Origin: Pleurodeles waltl
Taxonomy: Eukaryota; Chordata; Amphibia; Caudata; Salamandridae
NCBI RefSeq assembly: GCF_031143425.1
Contig: NC_090437.1
Coordinates: 848,359,978 to 848,423,977, forward strand
Reading direction: 5' to 3'
Length of the DNA: 64,000 nucleotides
The notes under the pieces were generated by a model. It was given only the letters and a program-made list of their open reading frames with translations. It was not told the DNA's origin and ran no database searches. Every line of letters begins with the position of its first letter. The first letter of the stretch is position 1. The translations under genes were made by a program, and so were the position numbers. Positions 29,430-42,260 of this stretch are shown here, in pieces.

Positions 29430-32400
29430 ACAGAGCTTGTAGATGGCCCCAAAGAAAGGTGTTCCTTCCAAGAAAGTGGCCATTGAGGCAGAGAAAACAA
29501 AGCAGATTATTACCACTGGGTGCCGCCATCCATCATTTACAGGAAACTGGTGTACTTGCCACACCATCCTCCAGGCAACTAGCTGGGAGCAGCACTCCTG
29601 TATCACTGACGGCACCACCCCAACCTACGTCTAAGCCCTTGTCTCTCAGAAAAGCACTCACTGCAATCATGGCAATGATCAGTGAGTCTGAATTGGATTT
29701 GTCTCACCTGATAGTCACAAGAAACTGGGCAAAGTAAACAACAGGAGCCACAGCCAGCAATAGCTCTTCCTGAAGTAGGAGCAGAACAGGAGGTTGAGCT
29801 TCCTATTGAACAAGATGTAGCTCTTGATGAATCATTGATTTCACGATCTCCAGCAAGAAAAAGAAAGGCTACTCCATTCCTTCTCCAAGCTCCTTTTCTG
29901 ATGACTTGGCCATGGATTAGACCCCAGCTGAATATGATACCCACAACGAGAGACAGGAGAAAAGGAAGGTTCCTTAAAGCTTTAGAATTATGGAAAGGGA
30001 CAGTGATATGGATGACCCAGTGATTGTAAGTATGGAAGCAGGCTCAGAAGACACAGAGATTACTCCCCATTCAACACGCTCAGAGAGATGTGGCACCCGT
30101 TCTACCACCAACATGACCAGCTTCCATATTTGTAAGGCCCCTGCTGAGAGCTGCATACACCACTAGCTCAGTCAAACTACGCACTACAGTAAGGCAATTG
30201 ACACATACACCTACCTCCAGTTAAGGCATTGGCAGTGGCACACTACAAAAGTTCTCCTCTCCAGTTTGGGACTGTTTTTACGATTAGCAAGTAGGATGAT
30301 AACATTGCAATATGCTCCATTAGCCACGCTAATGTTTGTGGAGGTAAGCCTAGTTCACACTATGGTACTGGAGACCAAATGACTCAAATGAAAAAACATC
30401 ATGCAATCCAGTGGGAGGAGCACTTTTAAAAAATAGCTGGTGGTGATGACAGAGGAGAATCAGTTCCGATCACGGTGACAGGAGCTGATGAGGAAGAAGA
30501 GGATAACAGCTCTACACCAAATAGCCCTGTCCTGAGCAGTGTGCCAGCATCACTTTCTGCAGCAACCTTGAAATGGCACACGATGCAAACAACTCCAAGT
30601 TGCGTATGGAGTCTACCATTGCCTGGTTCTCTCCAGAAGTCGACTGCGTCAGTAGTACCACAAAAGAAAACAATTCAAGCTACTATTATGGGCAAGTTTA
30701 AGCACCATTCACCCAATGGCATGTTTGTCAATAGGATGCTGGCTAAAATATTAGTGCTGGCCCTTCTCACTTTTCCATTTGTGGAAGGAGTGGAATTTTT
30801 TTAATTTGTGGTGGCCATCTGCCTGAAATGGAAGGATCCCACCTGGACCTATCTTGCAACAGTTACTGATCGAGCGCTCCATCACGATGTGCTGCAGTTG
30901 GTTGGACAAGCTTGGCAGCGTAGTAGTACTCACACTATCCACCTGACGACAAATATGTAGACCAGTTGTCAAGCAACTGATAACATGTATATCATTGCTC
31001 ACTGGATATATTTTGTGGGGGTTAGGCAACAGCTATCTACAGGTCTCAGCACTGAAGAAACTTTTAAGGGAATGCAGCAACATGCAACAGTAGCAATGTT
31101 CACCATGGAGAAACTCCATACATCTTGGAAGACTTTAACAGTCGCATGTTTGAATGGCTGCAACCCAGAGGTCTCATAATCTGATTTGTTGTCATGGACA
31201 ATGGCAATAATATAGTCAAGGCCATGACAGATGGGGGCTATTCCGGGGTCCAGTGTTTGGCACATTGCATCAACCTGATTATGCAGGACTTTCTAAAAAA
31301 AAGAAGACATAATCAGCAACATACTAGCCATCAGCAGAAGAATCTGCATTCATTTCAGTCATTCTTTTAAAACCCAGAAGCAGTTGAGGTGCTAATTGAG
31401 TACTGGTTGAAGCTGTCATACAGGTGGTGCCTTTGGAACACAACCTACTAGATGTTGCAACATCTGTGTGAGCAGTACAGACTGATCACTAAGTCCTTCA
31501 AAGAGGAGGGGATGCAACTGGGTAAAGCATAAACATGGAAACGGACAAATGGGTCCTAGTCAAATGCCGGACTCAAATGCTGCTTCCGTTTAAGGTTTTC
31601 AATGTGAAGTCAGCATGAAGGAATGTAGGATGAGCCAAGCTATCCTGTTGTTCCATCTGCTACAGGACTAGTTAAAAAAAGGAGTTGCAAAGGTTCACAG
31701 GTGTGAATGAAAAGGTATTGTTGCAAAGGTTTGTCCGTGTCAATGAAGAGGTATATGAGATGGTTGAGAGCTTAATCCATCAATTGGCTGTTATTCCAGA
31801 GGCTACAAAGAGAGATTGTGTTCTCCAAAGAGTACATTTGTGTCATAATAATTGACCCATGGTACAAAAAGATACTGGCCACTTTCATTCCTTTTTCAGA
31901 TGACAATGTTTCACTATATAAGATGTGGGTTGTCGAGCAAGCAAGAGACCTGGAAGAAGAATGCCTGAAAGTTAGAGGCCCAGGCAGAATTTCTGGCATG
32001 CAGTTTGCATGCTCCAGAGAGGTCAGTGCTTTTGTCTCACAGCAGCCAACACCAGCAGCATCAGTGACATCAGCAACGACAAAACAACATCAGCAACAGA
32101 TGAATTGGATGCAACCTCTGCAATGGCTTGGCTTCAAATGGCAGGACTTAAGTGAAGGGCAGAGGTCAAGACAACATAAGTCAAGCAAGTGGTAGCACCA
32201 ATGACCATTCAGAGGATGGTCTACGACTACCTGCAAAACCCAAAAGAGGTCTATGTGGATCAAAACCCATTGTTCTATTGGTATGGGAAGGTGTGCTAAT
32301 GGCCAGAGCTCTGCAGACTGGCAATAAAGTATCTGGTTTGTCCAGTAGTCATTGTGTCTGCACAGCATATGCTCAGTTCAGCTCCTGCAGTTGTCACAGT

Positions 32401-32470
32401 CAGAAGGACCAGTCTCTTGCCTCAAAACGTGGAGAGATTGACCATGATTAAAATGAATCAACACTTCATA
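29430..32470 (+). pseudogene. hAT-superfamily transposase, heavily decayed
   Basis: Broken + strand frames line up with a hAT transposase in order. There is a basic leader (MAPKKGVPSKK at 29443), an acidic/basic linker (ARKRKATPF near 29845), then DRALHHDV and NMYIIAHWIYFV (near 30865-31020), CLAHCINLIMQ (near 31255), IIIDPWYKKILATF (near 31845, the LDPRYK motif) and the C-terminal dimerisation region with YVDQNPLFYW (near 32250) and LLPQNVERLTMIKMNQHF (near 32410). Many stops and frameshifts interrupt it, for example a TAG where Trp is expected near 30958. No TIRs were found. The order of motifs makes the family call firm even though the copy is dead. Confidence 0.75.
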
Positions 32471-33097
32471 TCACAAGACTACACTATTCCTGAAATGGCA
32501 TAGGAGGAGGTTGAGGGCAATTTTTGTTCAGTTCAGTTTGAGGATGAACTCTACTTCCCTGACCAAACAGACCACAATAGAACTTTCACATTATTGTCGG
32601 ACTGCTGGGACAAAAAGCACAAAAAAAAGTAAATAATTAGAGGACAATTTAAGTATTTGGTGTCTAACTTATGCACCCTGCCATTTAATCACATGTATGG
32701 CCAGATTGGAGTTGGACCAGCGTGCATAGATTCTGATCCTTCTTTTTTTTCATTCCCTAGCTGGGCTGCCTCAGTAAAGATCATTAATTTACAAGACTGC
32801 CATTGTGTTGTTTCCATGGGAAAAGAGGAGATACAATAGAGAAATGTGTACTACAATTCTTGGATTGGAAAGATAATTGAATGATATATTATTGGGTGAG
32901 TGTGAGTGGTGATGATTGATGTGATGAAAGACATTTGTAAACTTGATTTTGACGATTTGCAATGTTTGGAGGTTGATGGGTGATTCTGCCTCAAGGTGAT
33001 TGACCCTTGCACGCTTAGCTAGATTTACTTGCATGGTCCAATCATTGCAGTACTTTTTGGGGGGTTTTCCAGAGACCCGTCATTGTAGTTAACAAAT
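32471..33097. other. Flank of the hAT fossil, no gene
   Basis: It may include the 3' part of the hAT element, but I could not define its end. No other feature was seen. Confidence 0.4.
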
Positions 33098-33100
33098 ATA

Positions 33101-33590
33101 GGGCCTCATTCCGACCCTGGCGGTAAAAACCGCCAGGGTCGCGGACCACGGAAAGCACCGCCAACAGGCTGGCGGTGCTTCCTGGGCCATTCTGACCGCG
33201 GCGGTAAAGCCGTGGTCAGAAAACTGGGTCCGGCTGTTTCCCGACGGATTAACCCCGGTTGGCCCAATCCTCCATGGCGGTGCTGCAAGCAGCGCCGCCA
33301 TGGGAATCCGACCCCCTTCCCGCCAGCAGTACTGCATAGCAGACAGTGAAAAGTGCGACGGGTGCTACTGCACCCGTCGCACACCTGCAACACCGCCGGC
33401 TCCATTCGGAGCCGGCTTCAGTGTTGCAGGCCCTTTCCCGCTGGGCCGGCCGGCGCTCCCTTGGTGGGCGCCCACCGGCCCAGCGGGAAAGTCTGAATGG
33501 CCCCGGCGGTCTTCTGACCGCAGAGCGGCCAATTGGCGGTTCCCGTTTGGCGGGCGGCAACCGCCGCCCGCCAAACTTAGAATGACCCCC
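33101..33590 (-). mobile_element. 490-bp Harbinger-type MITE, inverted relative of 25995
   Basis: GGGCCTCATTCCGACC at the left pairs with an end that reads GGGGGTCATTCTAAG on the other strand. ATA flanks both sides (33098-33100 and 33591-33593). The internal blocks (CAGACAGTGAAAA, GTGCGACGGGTGC...GCACCCGTCGCAC, CCGGCTCC...GGAGCCGG) appear in the opposite order to 25995-26547, so the copy is inverted. Confidence 0.87.
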
Positions 33591-33593
33591 ATA

Positions 33594-35243
33594 ATCTCCA
33601 CAAAATGCTCAAATTCTTTTGCTCTTTTAATTCATTAACAGCAACGCACTACAGGTCTATCCTTCTCAATCTCATTTGGGTCAGGAGGACTCATGAGTCA
33701 CACAGAGTTGAGACTCACAGTCAGACTCAGGACGCATGGAGGGACTTCCTCAACAGCCAGAGGAAGGAAGTTATCTACTTCAAGTTCAAAGGGAATCCAA
33801 AGTGACTCAAAAAGGCCTTCTCATCTAAGTAAATTGGAGAGAGGTGCTTTGATTTGGGAAATGCTAAATAGTGTGCTGGCTCAAATGTCAAACTCCTCTA
33901 ACGAACGGATTGTTGTTGGGGGGGCTATAACTGGAGACAGACATGTCATAACATAGTCGCACTCAACCAAATGTTATGACAGTTGTGAGATTGATCAGTC
34001 AGGTATATGCAGGCACTTGTCTGGGATAGGTTGTAAAATTGTTCTCACTTTGTAGTTAATTACACAAGTCATTATGCGATTGCACGGCACAGCCTATGCT
34101 CTTGTTCTGCCTCTTGGTCAATTTCTCATGAAGCTTATTTTTAACTTGACTGTATAATACCAACATTTACTGTTTAAACATCCACAGGCCTTCTCTTCTT
34201 CTGCACGAAAGCTCCAACACTCCTCCTCATCCTACTGGATCGGTTCAGCAATGCACCCAAGACAGACATTGCAAGAAAAATGCAGATGCATTTCCCAATT
34301 TGCCATTTATATACATTATAATTTTTGCTTTTAACAATCATAATTTTTAGACCTCTGTGGGGTCAATCCTCCCTTATCTGTATTTTTGAAACCTAGATGA
34401 CAGAACAATTACATAATAATTTGAGTCTCTGGGACTGAAGGGCTGTTTGCAGTGCATGAACTGAACTGTATCATTCCTTAATTTCCTTCGACAGCAGATT
34501 TGATGATGATGATGTGTGCTTCATTGACCTGATTTGTTGGTGTGCAGTGTTTGTGTTTGTCACACCTTTTCCCAACTCCCTGTCCCCATCCATTCATCAA
34601 ACCCCAACCCTCTTTCCCAGACTCTGTCATACATTGAAATATGACTTACAAGGGTACACATAAATGGATTACACAATTGGTGGCATGGGTGTGATGAAAA
34701 CAGCACCAACTCACTGTGGGATCTTCTTAGTACTCGCAAAGTTACTACTCATAATGTTACTGATGGAAATGTTGCTAGTTGTAAGCTTACACTAGAAGAG
34801 TCAGTAAAGTAACACCCAAATTATAACTTTACCATTGTGAATCAGTCCCTCCCTGTGCTACTTACAGAATCTATGAAACATGGATTAAGCAAACCTTCTC
34901 CTCCTGAGTTCTGACTCGAGGATTTTGTAAGCTTAGTTTTATTCTCTTATATATATTACTTGCTCAGGAGTAACAACTGCTAGTTTTGTAACACAAGATT
35001 TTTGTCATGGTGGTCTTTAATAACCCACTAACTTTGTGTTTTCTTTCAGTTGCTTGTGATGAATCTTTCTGAATAATCTGACAGTTGGAGTTCACCTCAT
35101 TTGGAATAGGTGGGAGCGGGAGCTCATTTTGCAATGTCTTCCATGTTATCACAAGAACACTAATAAGGATTGGGAAGATCGTGACAGGTACCATCACTTA
35201 ATCAATTTAGGTAAGAAGTAAACTTGAAGAACTAGTTGAAGAC
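33594..35243. other. No recognisable gene
   Basis: Mixed sequence between a MITE and Harbinger copy 2. Several short frames lack motifs. No tandem repeat or terminus was found. Confidence 0.4.
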
Positions 35244-35579
35244 TTAGGCCCTCATTACAACCAGGGCGGTCGGTGATAAAGCGGTGGTAATACCGCCAAC
35301 AGACCGGCGGTAAAAAAAATTGAATCACGACCATGGCGGAAACCGCCAACACAGACAGGCACTTAACACTCCGACCGCCACGGTGGTAGAAACAAACACT
35401 GCGGTGGTAACCACCAACAGACAGGCGGAAGACAATACTGTATACCTGCCCACCCCATTACAAGGCACCAATCCGCCAGCTTTTCCGGAGCAGTATCAAC
35501 GCCATCATAAGCACGGCAGAAACAGTCTTTGGAATGGAAACCACTCACCTCACGACACCCAACAAGGAACCAGGATGCC

Positions 35580-35662
35580 ATGGAGCCCGAGTTACAGGTC
35601 CTGCCCATGTTGGTCTACCTCCTCATCTACCAGGAACATCAAAGGTGGTGGCGACGATCACG
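35580..35662 (+). CDS. Transposase exon 1 (Harbinger copy 2)
   Basis: An 83-nt exon from the ATG at 35580, encoding MEPELQVLPMLVYLLIYQEH and a basic tail, ends at CACG|GTGAGTACTG. It has the same length, phase and splice donor as 7179-7261. The open frame is kept here although the rest of the gene is broken downstream. Confidence 0.62.
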
Positions 35663-36109
35663 GTGAGTACTGCACCTAGAACACAGGGGAGGGGGGGAGG
35701 AAAAAGAGAGTGACACACACAAACACAATACGCAACACTCCCACCCCCACCCTCAACCACAACACCATACACTCAAACACATCCAATTACATCACAGATA
35801 CACCACCTGGAAGAACGCAAGGACCAAATGAAATGATTTTAACGAGTGTAATAATCGAGAATTCAGATAGGCCAAGGTAACTTTAAATGATCAGTATATA
35901 CAAATATTTACAGCAAGTACACAAGTCTGTATACTATTCCATTAAATCTCCGTGGACGAGTGGTCACAAAAAGCATGGGCGAAGCCCACACATGACACCT
36001 GCCTCAAAATGGAGAGAACACTGCAGGGGCATCAGGTCGAAAAAAACACAGGCACCTCAACAGGAAGGGGAGGGGGGCACCTCAGCTGGATGATGGGACG
36101 ATGCCACTG

Positions 36110-36340
36110 CTCCTCGAGAGGGTTCCATGCCCACTGCTTTGTCCTGGGGAGTACAAAGCCACAGTCTTTCAAGTGGGTGGTTTGCCCACTGCTTGGTCCT
36201 GGGGAGTGCAAGGTCATGGTCTCTCAAGTGGGTGGTTTGCCCACTGCTTTGACCTGGGGAGTACAAAGCCACAGTCTCTCAAGTGGGTGGTTTGCCCACT
36301 GCTTGCTCCTGGGCAGTGCACAGCCACAGTCTCTCTAGCG
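36110..36340. repeat. 55-bp minisatellite in Harbinger copy 2
   Basis: CTGGGGAGTACAAAGCCACAG or variants start at 36144, 36199, 36254 and 36309, an exact 55-bp period. It is the same unit as the 64-bp array of copy 1 minus TCTCTACAG. Confidence 0.92.
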
Positions 36341-36680
36341 GATGCTGTTCTCCACTGGTTCTGGAGGGGGCTTTGTGCCCGGAGTGCTTCATACTGCCAA
36401 GGACTGGGGTAGTAGATGCTGTTCTCCACTGGTTCTGGAGGGGGCTTTGTGCCCAGAGTGCTTCATCCTGCCAAGGACCGGAGTAGTGAATGCTTTTCTC
36501 CACTGGTTCTGGAGGAGGCATGGTGCCCAGAGTGCTTCATCCTGCCAAGGACTGGAGTAGTGGATGCTGTTCTCCACTGGTTCTGGAGGGGGCTTTGTGC
36601 CCAGAGTGCTTCATCCTGCCAAGGACTGGGGTAGTGGATGCTGTTCTCAACTGGTTCTGGAGGGAGCATGATGCCCAGTG
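36341..36680. repeat. 74-bp minisatellite in Harbinger copy 2
   Basis: GATGCTGTTCTCCACTGGTT or close variants start at 36341, 36415, 36489, 36563 and 36637, an exact 74-bp period. Copy 1 has a single related stretch near 8028-8070 (TCCACTGGTACTGGAGGGGG) and no array of it. Confidence 0.92.
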
Positions 36681-36799
36681 ATGCTGCACCTGGGGTGTGG
36701 CAGTTCCAATTCCCTCACCTGGGTGACTGAGCCACGAGATTTTCAGGGAACAGGTAGCATGATACTCCATGGAGGCAGAGCCAGACTCCACTCTGCGGT

Positions 36800-37200
36800 G
36801 ACTTAGCCTGCAAACTGCTGGTAGTGCCAGTGCTGGTTGTGGTGCCTGATGTAGTGTGTGCAGGGTCCAGGACATCTCCTGCAGCCTCGGATGGCTGCCC
36901 AGTGGGGATGATGCTGATGTCCGCTGTAGTGGCACTGGCTGGGCACGTCATGGGGCAGGTGGCGTTGGCTGCGGTGGTGTCTGCGGCAGAGATGCTGCCG
37001 GTGGTGCAGGTGTCTGCACTTGTGGAGGGAGACACCGGCCGTCTCCTGCAGTCTCGGAAGGGTGCCCACTGAGGATGATGCTGGTGCCTGTAGTAGAGGC
37101 AGCAGACATGCAGGTGGCAGCCGCTGCGGTGGTGGCCACTGCCGTACAGGTTGCTGGTCTGACTTGCAGAAGGGGTGACACCAGTCCCTCACCCGGAGGC
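36800..37200. repeat. Diverged repeats in the gene A tail of copy 2
   Basis: Phrases such as CTCCTGCAGTCTCGGAAGG and GATGATGCTGGTGCC recur at about 170-bp spacing (near 36880 and 37050), each with GCGGTGGTG-rich filler. They replace the QEGPA-coding repeats found at the matching place of copy 1 and break the frame. Confidence 0.55.
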
Positions 37201-37351
37201 TCCGTGCCCTGAGCTGACTTCCCTTTGCCCTTGTGTCCCTTCCCCACCTTGGAAGTCGCTGCTGGGACCTTGGCACTGTCCTCTTTGGTTCTGGAAGAGG
37301 CCTTGCTGGGTGGTTGGTGCGGCTTTTCTCTTCGGCATGCTGGTCCCTTCT

Positions 37352-39645
37352 TTACCTTGGCAGGTGGCGGAATAGGGTGGTCCTTGGCCCACTAGGTGGC
37401 ACACTGGCAGCCCTGATGGGTGCCGCCTTCGATGTTCCTGATCTTGCAGGGACCACACTGGACGAGGATTTGGTGGCTGAGGTGCTGGGCTGGGATCTAG
37501 ACATCCTAGCCCTAGGGGAAGGACGGGGAGGTGTAGGGAAGAGGTCAATGGAAGCTAGGAAAGGTTTTTTAGACACACTGGGATGGGAAGATGGAGGGGG
37601 TTTGTGAGTGGAGGAAGAGGTAGTGGTTGTAAGAGGTGTATGTCTGCTGAGTTTGGGTGAGGGTGCATGGGCTGGAGGCTGTTGTGAGGTGGATGGCTGT
37701 TGAGTGGGTGTGTGCCTGCGTTTGTGTAGTTTGGGAGGAGGGCTCACAGACAAACTGGGAGAGGACACAGGGGACGTGTGCATAGTAGTGGGGGTGGTGA
37801 TTGCACATGAGCGGTGTGTGGTGATGGGCGTGCTGGTGATGGAGGTAGTGGCTGAGGATGTAGTGCATGCAGGTGTGAGTGGAGACGAGACTGGGAGGGA
37901 GGAGGAGAATGTGGAGGAGGGGGACACAGTGGAGGCAGTGGATGTTGGTGTGTCAGCATGGGGATGGTGCTTGTGTGAGTGCCTGTGGGATGTGTGGTGC
38001 TTATGTTTGCCATGTCCACTCTTGTGTGTTGATGAGTGTGCATGCTGGACTGATGGTGTGCTTGGGATAGGCCGAGGTAGAGGGGATTGGGTCTGGGTGG
38101 TGGAAGTTGGAGAGAGGAAGCTGAACACAGGGACAAGGGCTGCCATCAGTTCTGAGGCCAGAGCCTGAAATGCTCTCTATTGGGCTGCCACGCCACAATG
38201 AATGCACTCCAGGTATGCATTTGTTTGTTGCAAATGCCTCTCGATACCCTGGATGGCATTCAGAATGGTTGATTGCCCAACAGTGAGGGATCTCAGGAGG
38301 TCAATAGCCTCCTCACTGAGGGCAGCAGGGCTGACTGGGGCAGGGCCTGAGGTGCCTGGGGCGAAGGAGATGCACACCCTCCTGGGTGAGTGGGCACGGG
38401 AAACACGCTATGGGGCTGCTGGGAGGGTGGTGCTGGTAGGGGGGTGGCGGCTGTACCTGTTGATGCGGTGGGCACAAATCTGCCTGCCACCGCAAGGGAG
38501 CTCCCATCAGAGGAGGAGTCGCTGTCGCTGGTGTCCCCTTCTGTCCCCGTTGTGGAGCTTTCCTCGCCCTCGGTCCCACTGGTGACTTCAGACTCCGTAC
38601 ATTCACCCTCCTGGGCCATGTGGGTTCAGCTCCCTCCTTCTCTGGTGCCACTGCTCCTCCGCCAGATGATGCTAATGCACACAAGGACAGTGTGACAAAA
38701 CAAAAAGGGGGGGGGAGACAGAGGAGACACATGGTCAATGCCAGCAACACCACTACTGTTGGCGGACACCACACACAGGGAGTAGCCCTATGCACTAGGC
38801 CATGCACTAACAGTTCTTAGGAAAATCACCTGCCCATGGGGGACTATGCCTAAGCCCATTTGCTGCACACCTGGAATCCACAGGAGCCTGACTAGGTGTA
38901 GATGGCCACTACCACTATTGGGGTTGGAGTGCCACAGAGCCTGCCTAACAAAGGACCTACCCTAGCAAGTTTGCCCTGGCTTAGGGGAACCCACAGCCCA
39001 CTTCCCCCACCCAGACACCTCGTAAAGCATGCAGAGTCAGCCGAATGAGACTGTACTCACCCCCTTGTGGCTGCTGTGGTGCCCTCAAGCGTCCATCCAA
39101 CTCCGGATATGCCACCGTCATGATCCGGAACACCAGGGGGGGGTCATGATGGGATGAGCACCCCTACCACGTTGGGAGGCCATCCCCAGCTGGGCCTCTG
39201 CCGTCTTCTTGCTCAAGCGGCACAGGTCCTCCCATCTCTTGCGGCAGTGGGTGCTCTGTCTATGATAGACCCCCAGGGTCCTCACTTCATTTGTGATGGC
39301 ACACCAAATATTCTTCTTCTGGTGGGCGCTGACCTACAGGAAAGGTAAAGTAAGAATGGATTTCACTTCCCCGTCCGGTTATTCTTACTTATTAGCCACA
39401 GCTTCCTAACCATGCCCTGAAGCACATACACTGACCATCCTCACATGCAGGTCACAGCTCCCCCCCATGTATCTTCCATCCACGCCACTCCATACATTAA
39501 TGTCCCATCCACCATGCACACAGTGTACTCACCTGTTTGTCTTGAGTTCCATAGAGTTGCGTGTACTGGAGGAGGGCCCCATCCACCAGGTTACCCAACT
39601 CCTCTGCGATGAAGGCAGGGCCCTTTCCCCAGACACTGTAGCCAT
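37352..39645 (-). pseudogene. Gene A (Myb/SANT-like) of Harbinger copy 2, broken
   Basis: It has the same three-exon layout as 9683-12325. Exon 1 from the ATG at 39645 keeps EELGNLVDGALLQYTQLYG but has lost one C in the run near 39630, shifting the frame. Exon 2 starts at the same GTCAGCGCCCACCAGAA after a TAG acceptor and encodes NIWCAI, VRTLGVYHR, HCRKRWEDL and KTAEAQLGMASQRGRG. Exon 3 is spread over three frames (38619-38293, 38377-38177 and 38146-37352). It keeps the helix EEAIDLLRSLTVGQSTILNA, the His-rich tract and the Ser/Thr/Pro region. The retained SANT core with decayed flanks supports the gene model in copy 1. Confidence 0.72.
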
Positions 39646-40090
39646 TGTCGCTTCCAGACTCAGGTTACAGCAGCACTTGCAGTGTAGGTCCTCTCCTGTT
39701 GAAGGTCAGATATCAAGTGAGTGAAGAGATAGAAAATGGCGGTCACGTCCACGGAGGTGCGTACCGTCACCGCCGGCGTACATCGTCATTCGCTCCTGGA
39801 ACCCATAGGGCCCAATGATAACCAATGCTGAATTGCGCAGTGGTCTTCATCCGCCTACCGCGACGCTGCACAACGCCAGCACAGTTACCTCATTTTCCCT
39901 TGTCCCTCGTTACTGGTCAGGCAGCTGCCATTTCAGGGGGGGACATGGCAGGGCACCTAATTGCGTCACAGCACTTTTGGACAGGAATACAGACACACAG
40001 CGCCACACACCGATGAAATCACAATAGTGCAAAACACCCTTGTGCAACCTATGTGGTACATGACCCTCTGCTCACCATTCTCCTCCATAG

Positions 40091-41210
40091 GGCACATCCG
40101 CTGGGGCAGATGATGAGATGGCATCATCCTCCTGTGTACAGACCGCTGGTGGACCTGTCGACAATGGAAGACAGACACATCATTATCACCTACAGACTTG
40201 ATCGTGCCACAATCCATGAACTGTGTGCCCAGTTGGAGCCAGATCTGATGTCAGCTATCCGCCATTCCACAGGAATTCCCCCCTCTAGTGCAAGTCCTTT
40301 CAGTACTCCATTTCCTGGCCAGTGGTTCCTTTCAAACAACAGTGGCCATGGCATCAGGGATGTCTCAGCCAATGTTCTCTAACGTGTTGTCCAGAGTGTT
40401 GACTGCCCTACTGAAACTCATGCGCAGCTACATCGTTTTCCCCCAGGTGGAGGATTTGCCCACAGTGAAAGGTGACTTCTATGCCTTGGGACATATCCCC
40501 AACATAATTGGTGCCATTGATGGTACACATGTGGCATTTGTCCCACCCGCAGGAATGAACAGGTGTATAGAAACCGCAAAAGCTATAATTCCATGAATGT
40601 GCAGATGGTGTGTTTGGCAGACAGTACATCTCCCATGTGAATGCCAAGTATCCTGGCTCAGTGCATGACGCTTACATTTTGAGGAATAGCAGCATCCCTT
40701 ATGTGATGGGCCAACTCCAGAGGCACCGTGTGTGGCTGATAGGTGAGCCCAAGGTCCCCACACAGTTTGAATCGGTGTCTGGGTAAGGGTTTGTGTATGT
40801 CTAACATATACTCCTCGATATTTGCAGGTGACTCTGGTTACCCCAACCTGTCATGGCTACTGACCCGAGTGAGGAATCCCAGGACAAGGGCAGAGGAACG
40901 CTATAATGAGGCACATGGGCAAACTAGGAGGATTATAGAGCGGACTTTCGGCCTCCTGAAGGCCAGGTTCCGGTGCCTCCATCTGACAGGTGGCTCCCTG
41001 TACTAGTCACCGAAGAAGGTGTGCCAGATAATCGTGGCATGCTGTAAGTTGCACAACCTGGCTTTGCGACGCCAGGTGCCTTTTCTGCAGGAGGATGGGC
41101 CTGATGTTGGTTTTGTGGCAGCTGTGGAGCCTCTTGACAGTGAAGAAGAGGAGGCAGAAGAAGAAGATGTAGACAAACGAAACAACATCATCATGCAATA
41201 CTTCCAGTGA
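40091..41210 (+). pseudogene. HARBI1-like transposase main exons (Harbinger copy 2), broken
   Basis: The acceptor CTCCATAG|G at 40091 leads into VYRPLVDLSTMEDRH. The core has IGAIDGTHV (Asp, 40519-40521), YPGSVHDAYI (Asp, 40667-40669), an 85-bp intron (40743-40827), GDSGYPNLSWLL and IIERTFGLLKARFRCL (Glu, 40938-40940). All three predicted catalytic residues are present, unlike copy 1. Damage includes an extra C in the run at 40278-40283, 1-nt losses near 40548 and 40622, and a TAG stop at 41004-41006 in LTGGSLY. The tail NNIIMQYFQ ends at 41210. It is dead as a gene, but informative about the ancestral sequence. Confidence 0.85.
40743..40827 (+). other. 85-bp intron in the copy 2 transposase
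   Basis: GTGAGCCCAAGG starts and ATATTTGCAG ends it. It divides the Gly codon of LIGDSGY after the first base. Copy 1 reads straight through at this codon. The small Harbinger family has an 89-bp intron at the same position. Confidence 0.8.
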
Positions 41211-41497
41211 GACACAGGTAAGAGACTGGCACTGCTCCTCTCATATCATATTACCATAGGACATCACATGATTCTGCCTTTTTACCTCTGTGTATGGACC
41301 CTGATATTTCACTTTGGCTTTCCATTTCACAGATCTGGGTATCACTTTCTGCCTTCTGCTAGGTTTACTGATGCCCAACAACTGTTGAACATTCGTATGT
41401 GAAAATGAACATTGACATTGCTATTTTTCTGAGAGGTTGCAATTACACATTTGTGAAAGTACAGACTGACCCCAGATTGATTTGTGATTCAAGGGTG

Positions 41498-41503
41498 TTT
41501 ATT
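41498..41503 (-). promoter_or_regulatory. Polyadenylation signal of gene B, copy 2
   Basis: AATAAA on the - strand just past the gene B remnant, equivalent to 14983-14988 in copy 1. The empty site for the nested MITE lies next to it. Confidence 0.5.
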
Positions 41504-41688
41504 TCTGTGCTAATAAGTGGAGGGGGCTGTGCAATGGGCTGGGGTGATGGTGGAGGAATGTCCATGGTAGAGTCCAGTCTATTGGTATCACAGGTGCATT
41601 GTCCAAGGGGGCATAGGAAGTGGAGTAATGGCAGGTCAAGGTTGTCAGGGTGACATAGTGGGACAGAAGGGTGACAATCAGGAGATTC

Positions 41689-42260
41689 TTATTTCCTGGC
41701 GGGGGTCTTGGCAATGTTCGCTGTCTTGTTCCTGGATCTCAGGGACCGTTTGCGGTCTGGTTCTCCTTCTGTAGGCGGTGGGGTGCTGGTGGCCTGTTGT
41801 TCCTGTGGCGGGGCCTCCTGTCCACTAGCGCCGGCAGAGGTGGATGGCTGTTCATCGTTCAGGCTAGTGTCAGGGGCCCATTGGTGTGCCATTGTGTCCC
41901 TCATGGTGTTGGCCATGTCTGCCAGCACCCCTGCAATGGTGACCAGGGTGGTATTAATGGACTTCAAATCTTCCCTGATCCCCAGGTACTGTTCCTCCTG
42001 CAGCCGCTGGGTCTCCTGAAACTTGGTCAGTACCGTGCCCATGGTCTCCTGGGAATGATGGTATGCTCCCATGATGTTGGAGAGTGCCTCGTGGAGAGTG
42101 GGTTCCCTGGGCCTGTCCTCCCCCAGTTGCACAGCAGTCCTCCCAGTTTCCCTGTTATCCTGTGCCTCTGTCCCCTGAACTGTGTGCCCACTGCCACTGA
42201 TCCCAGGTTCCTGATTGTCTTGGGTTGGTGGGTTTGCCTGGGGTCCCTGTAATGGTGTAG
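41689..42260 (-). pseudogene. Gene B exon 2 remnant (Harbinger copy 2)
   Basis: The - strand frame runs continuously from sequence encoding SGSGHTVQGTEAQDNRETGR through REPTLHEALSNIMGAYHHSQ and LQEEQYLGIREDL to the basic end RKRSLRSRNKT. It covers the junction where copy 1 has a 2-bp deletion, so it shows the ancestral frame. Exon 1 with the SANT domain is gone, removed by the internal deletion near 42250. Confidence 0.7.

Noticed and set aside
36715..37276. Minus-strand Pro/Ala-rich frames in copy 2
   Set aside because: These are frame-shifted tails and repeats of the gene A remnant, not separate genes.
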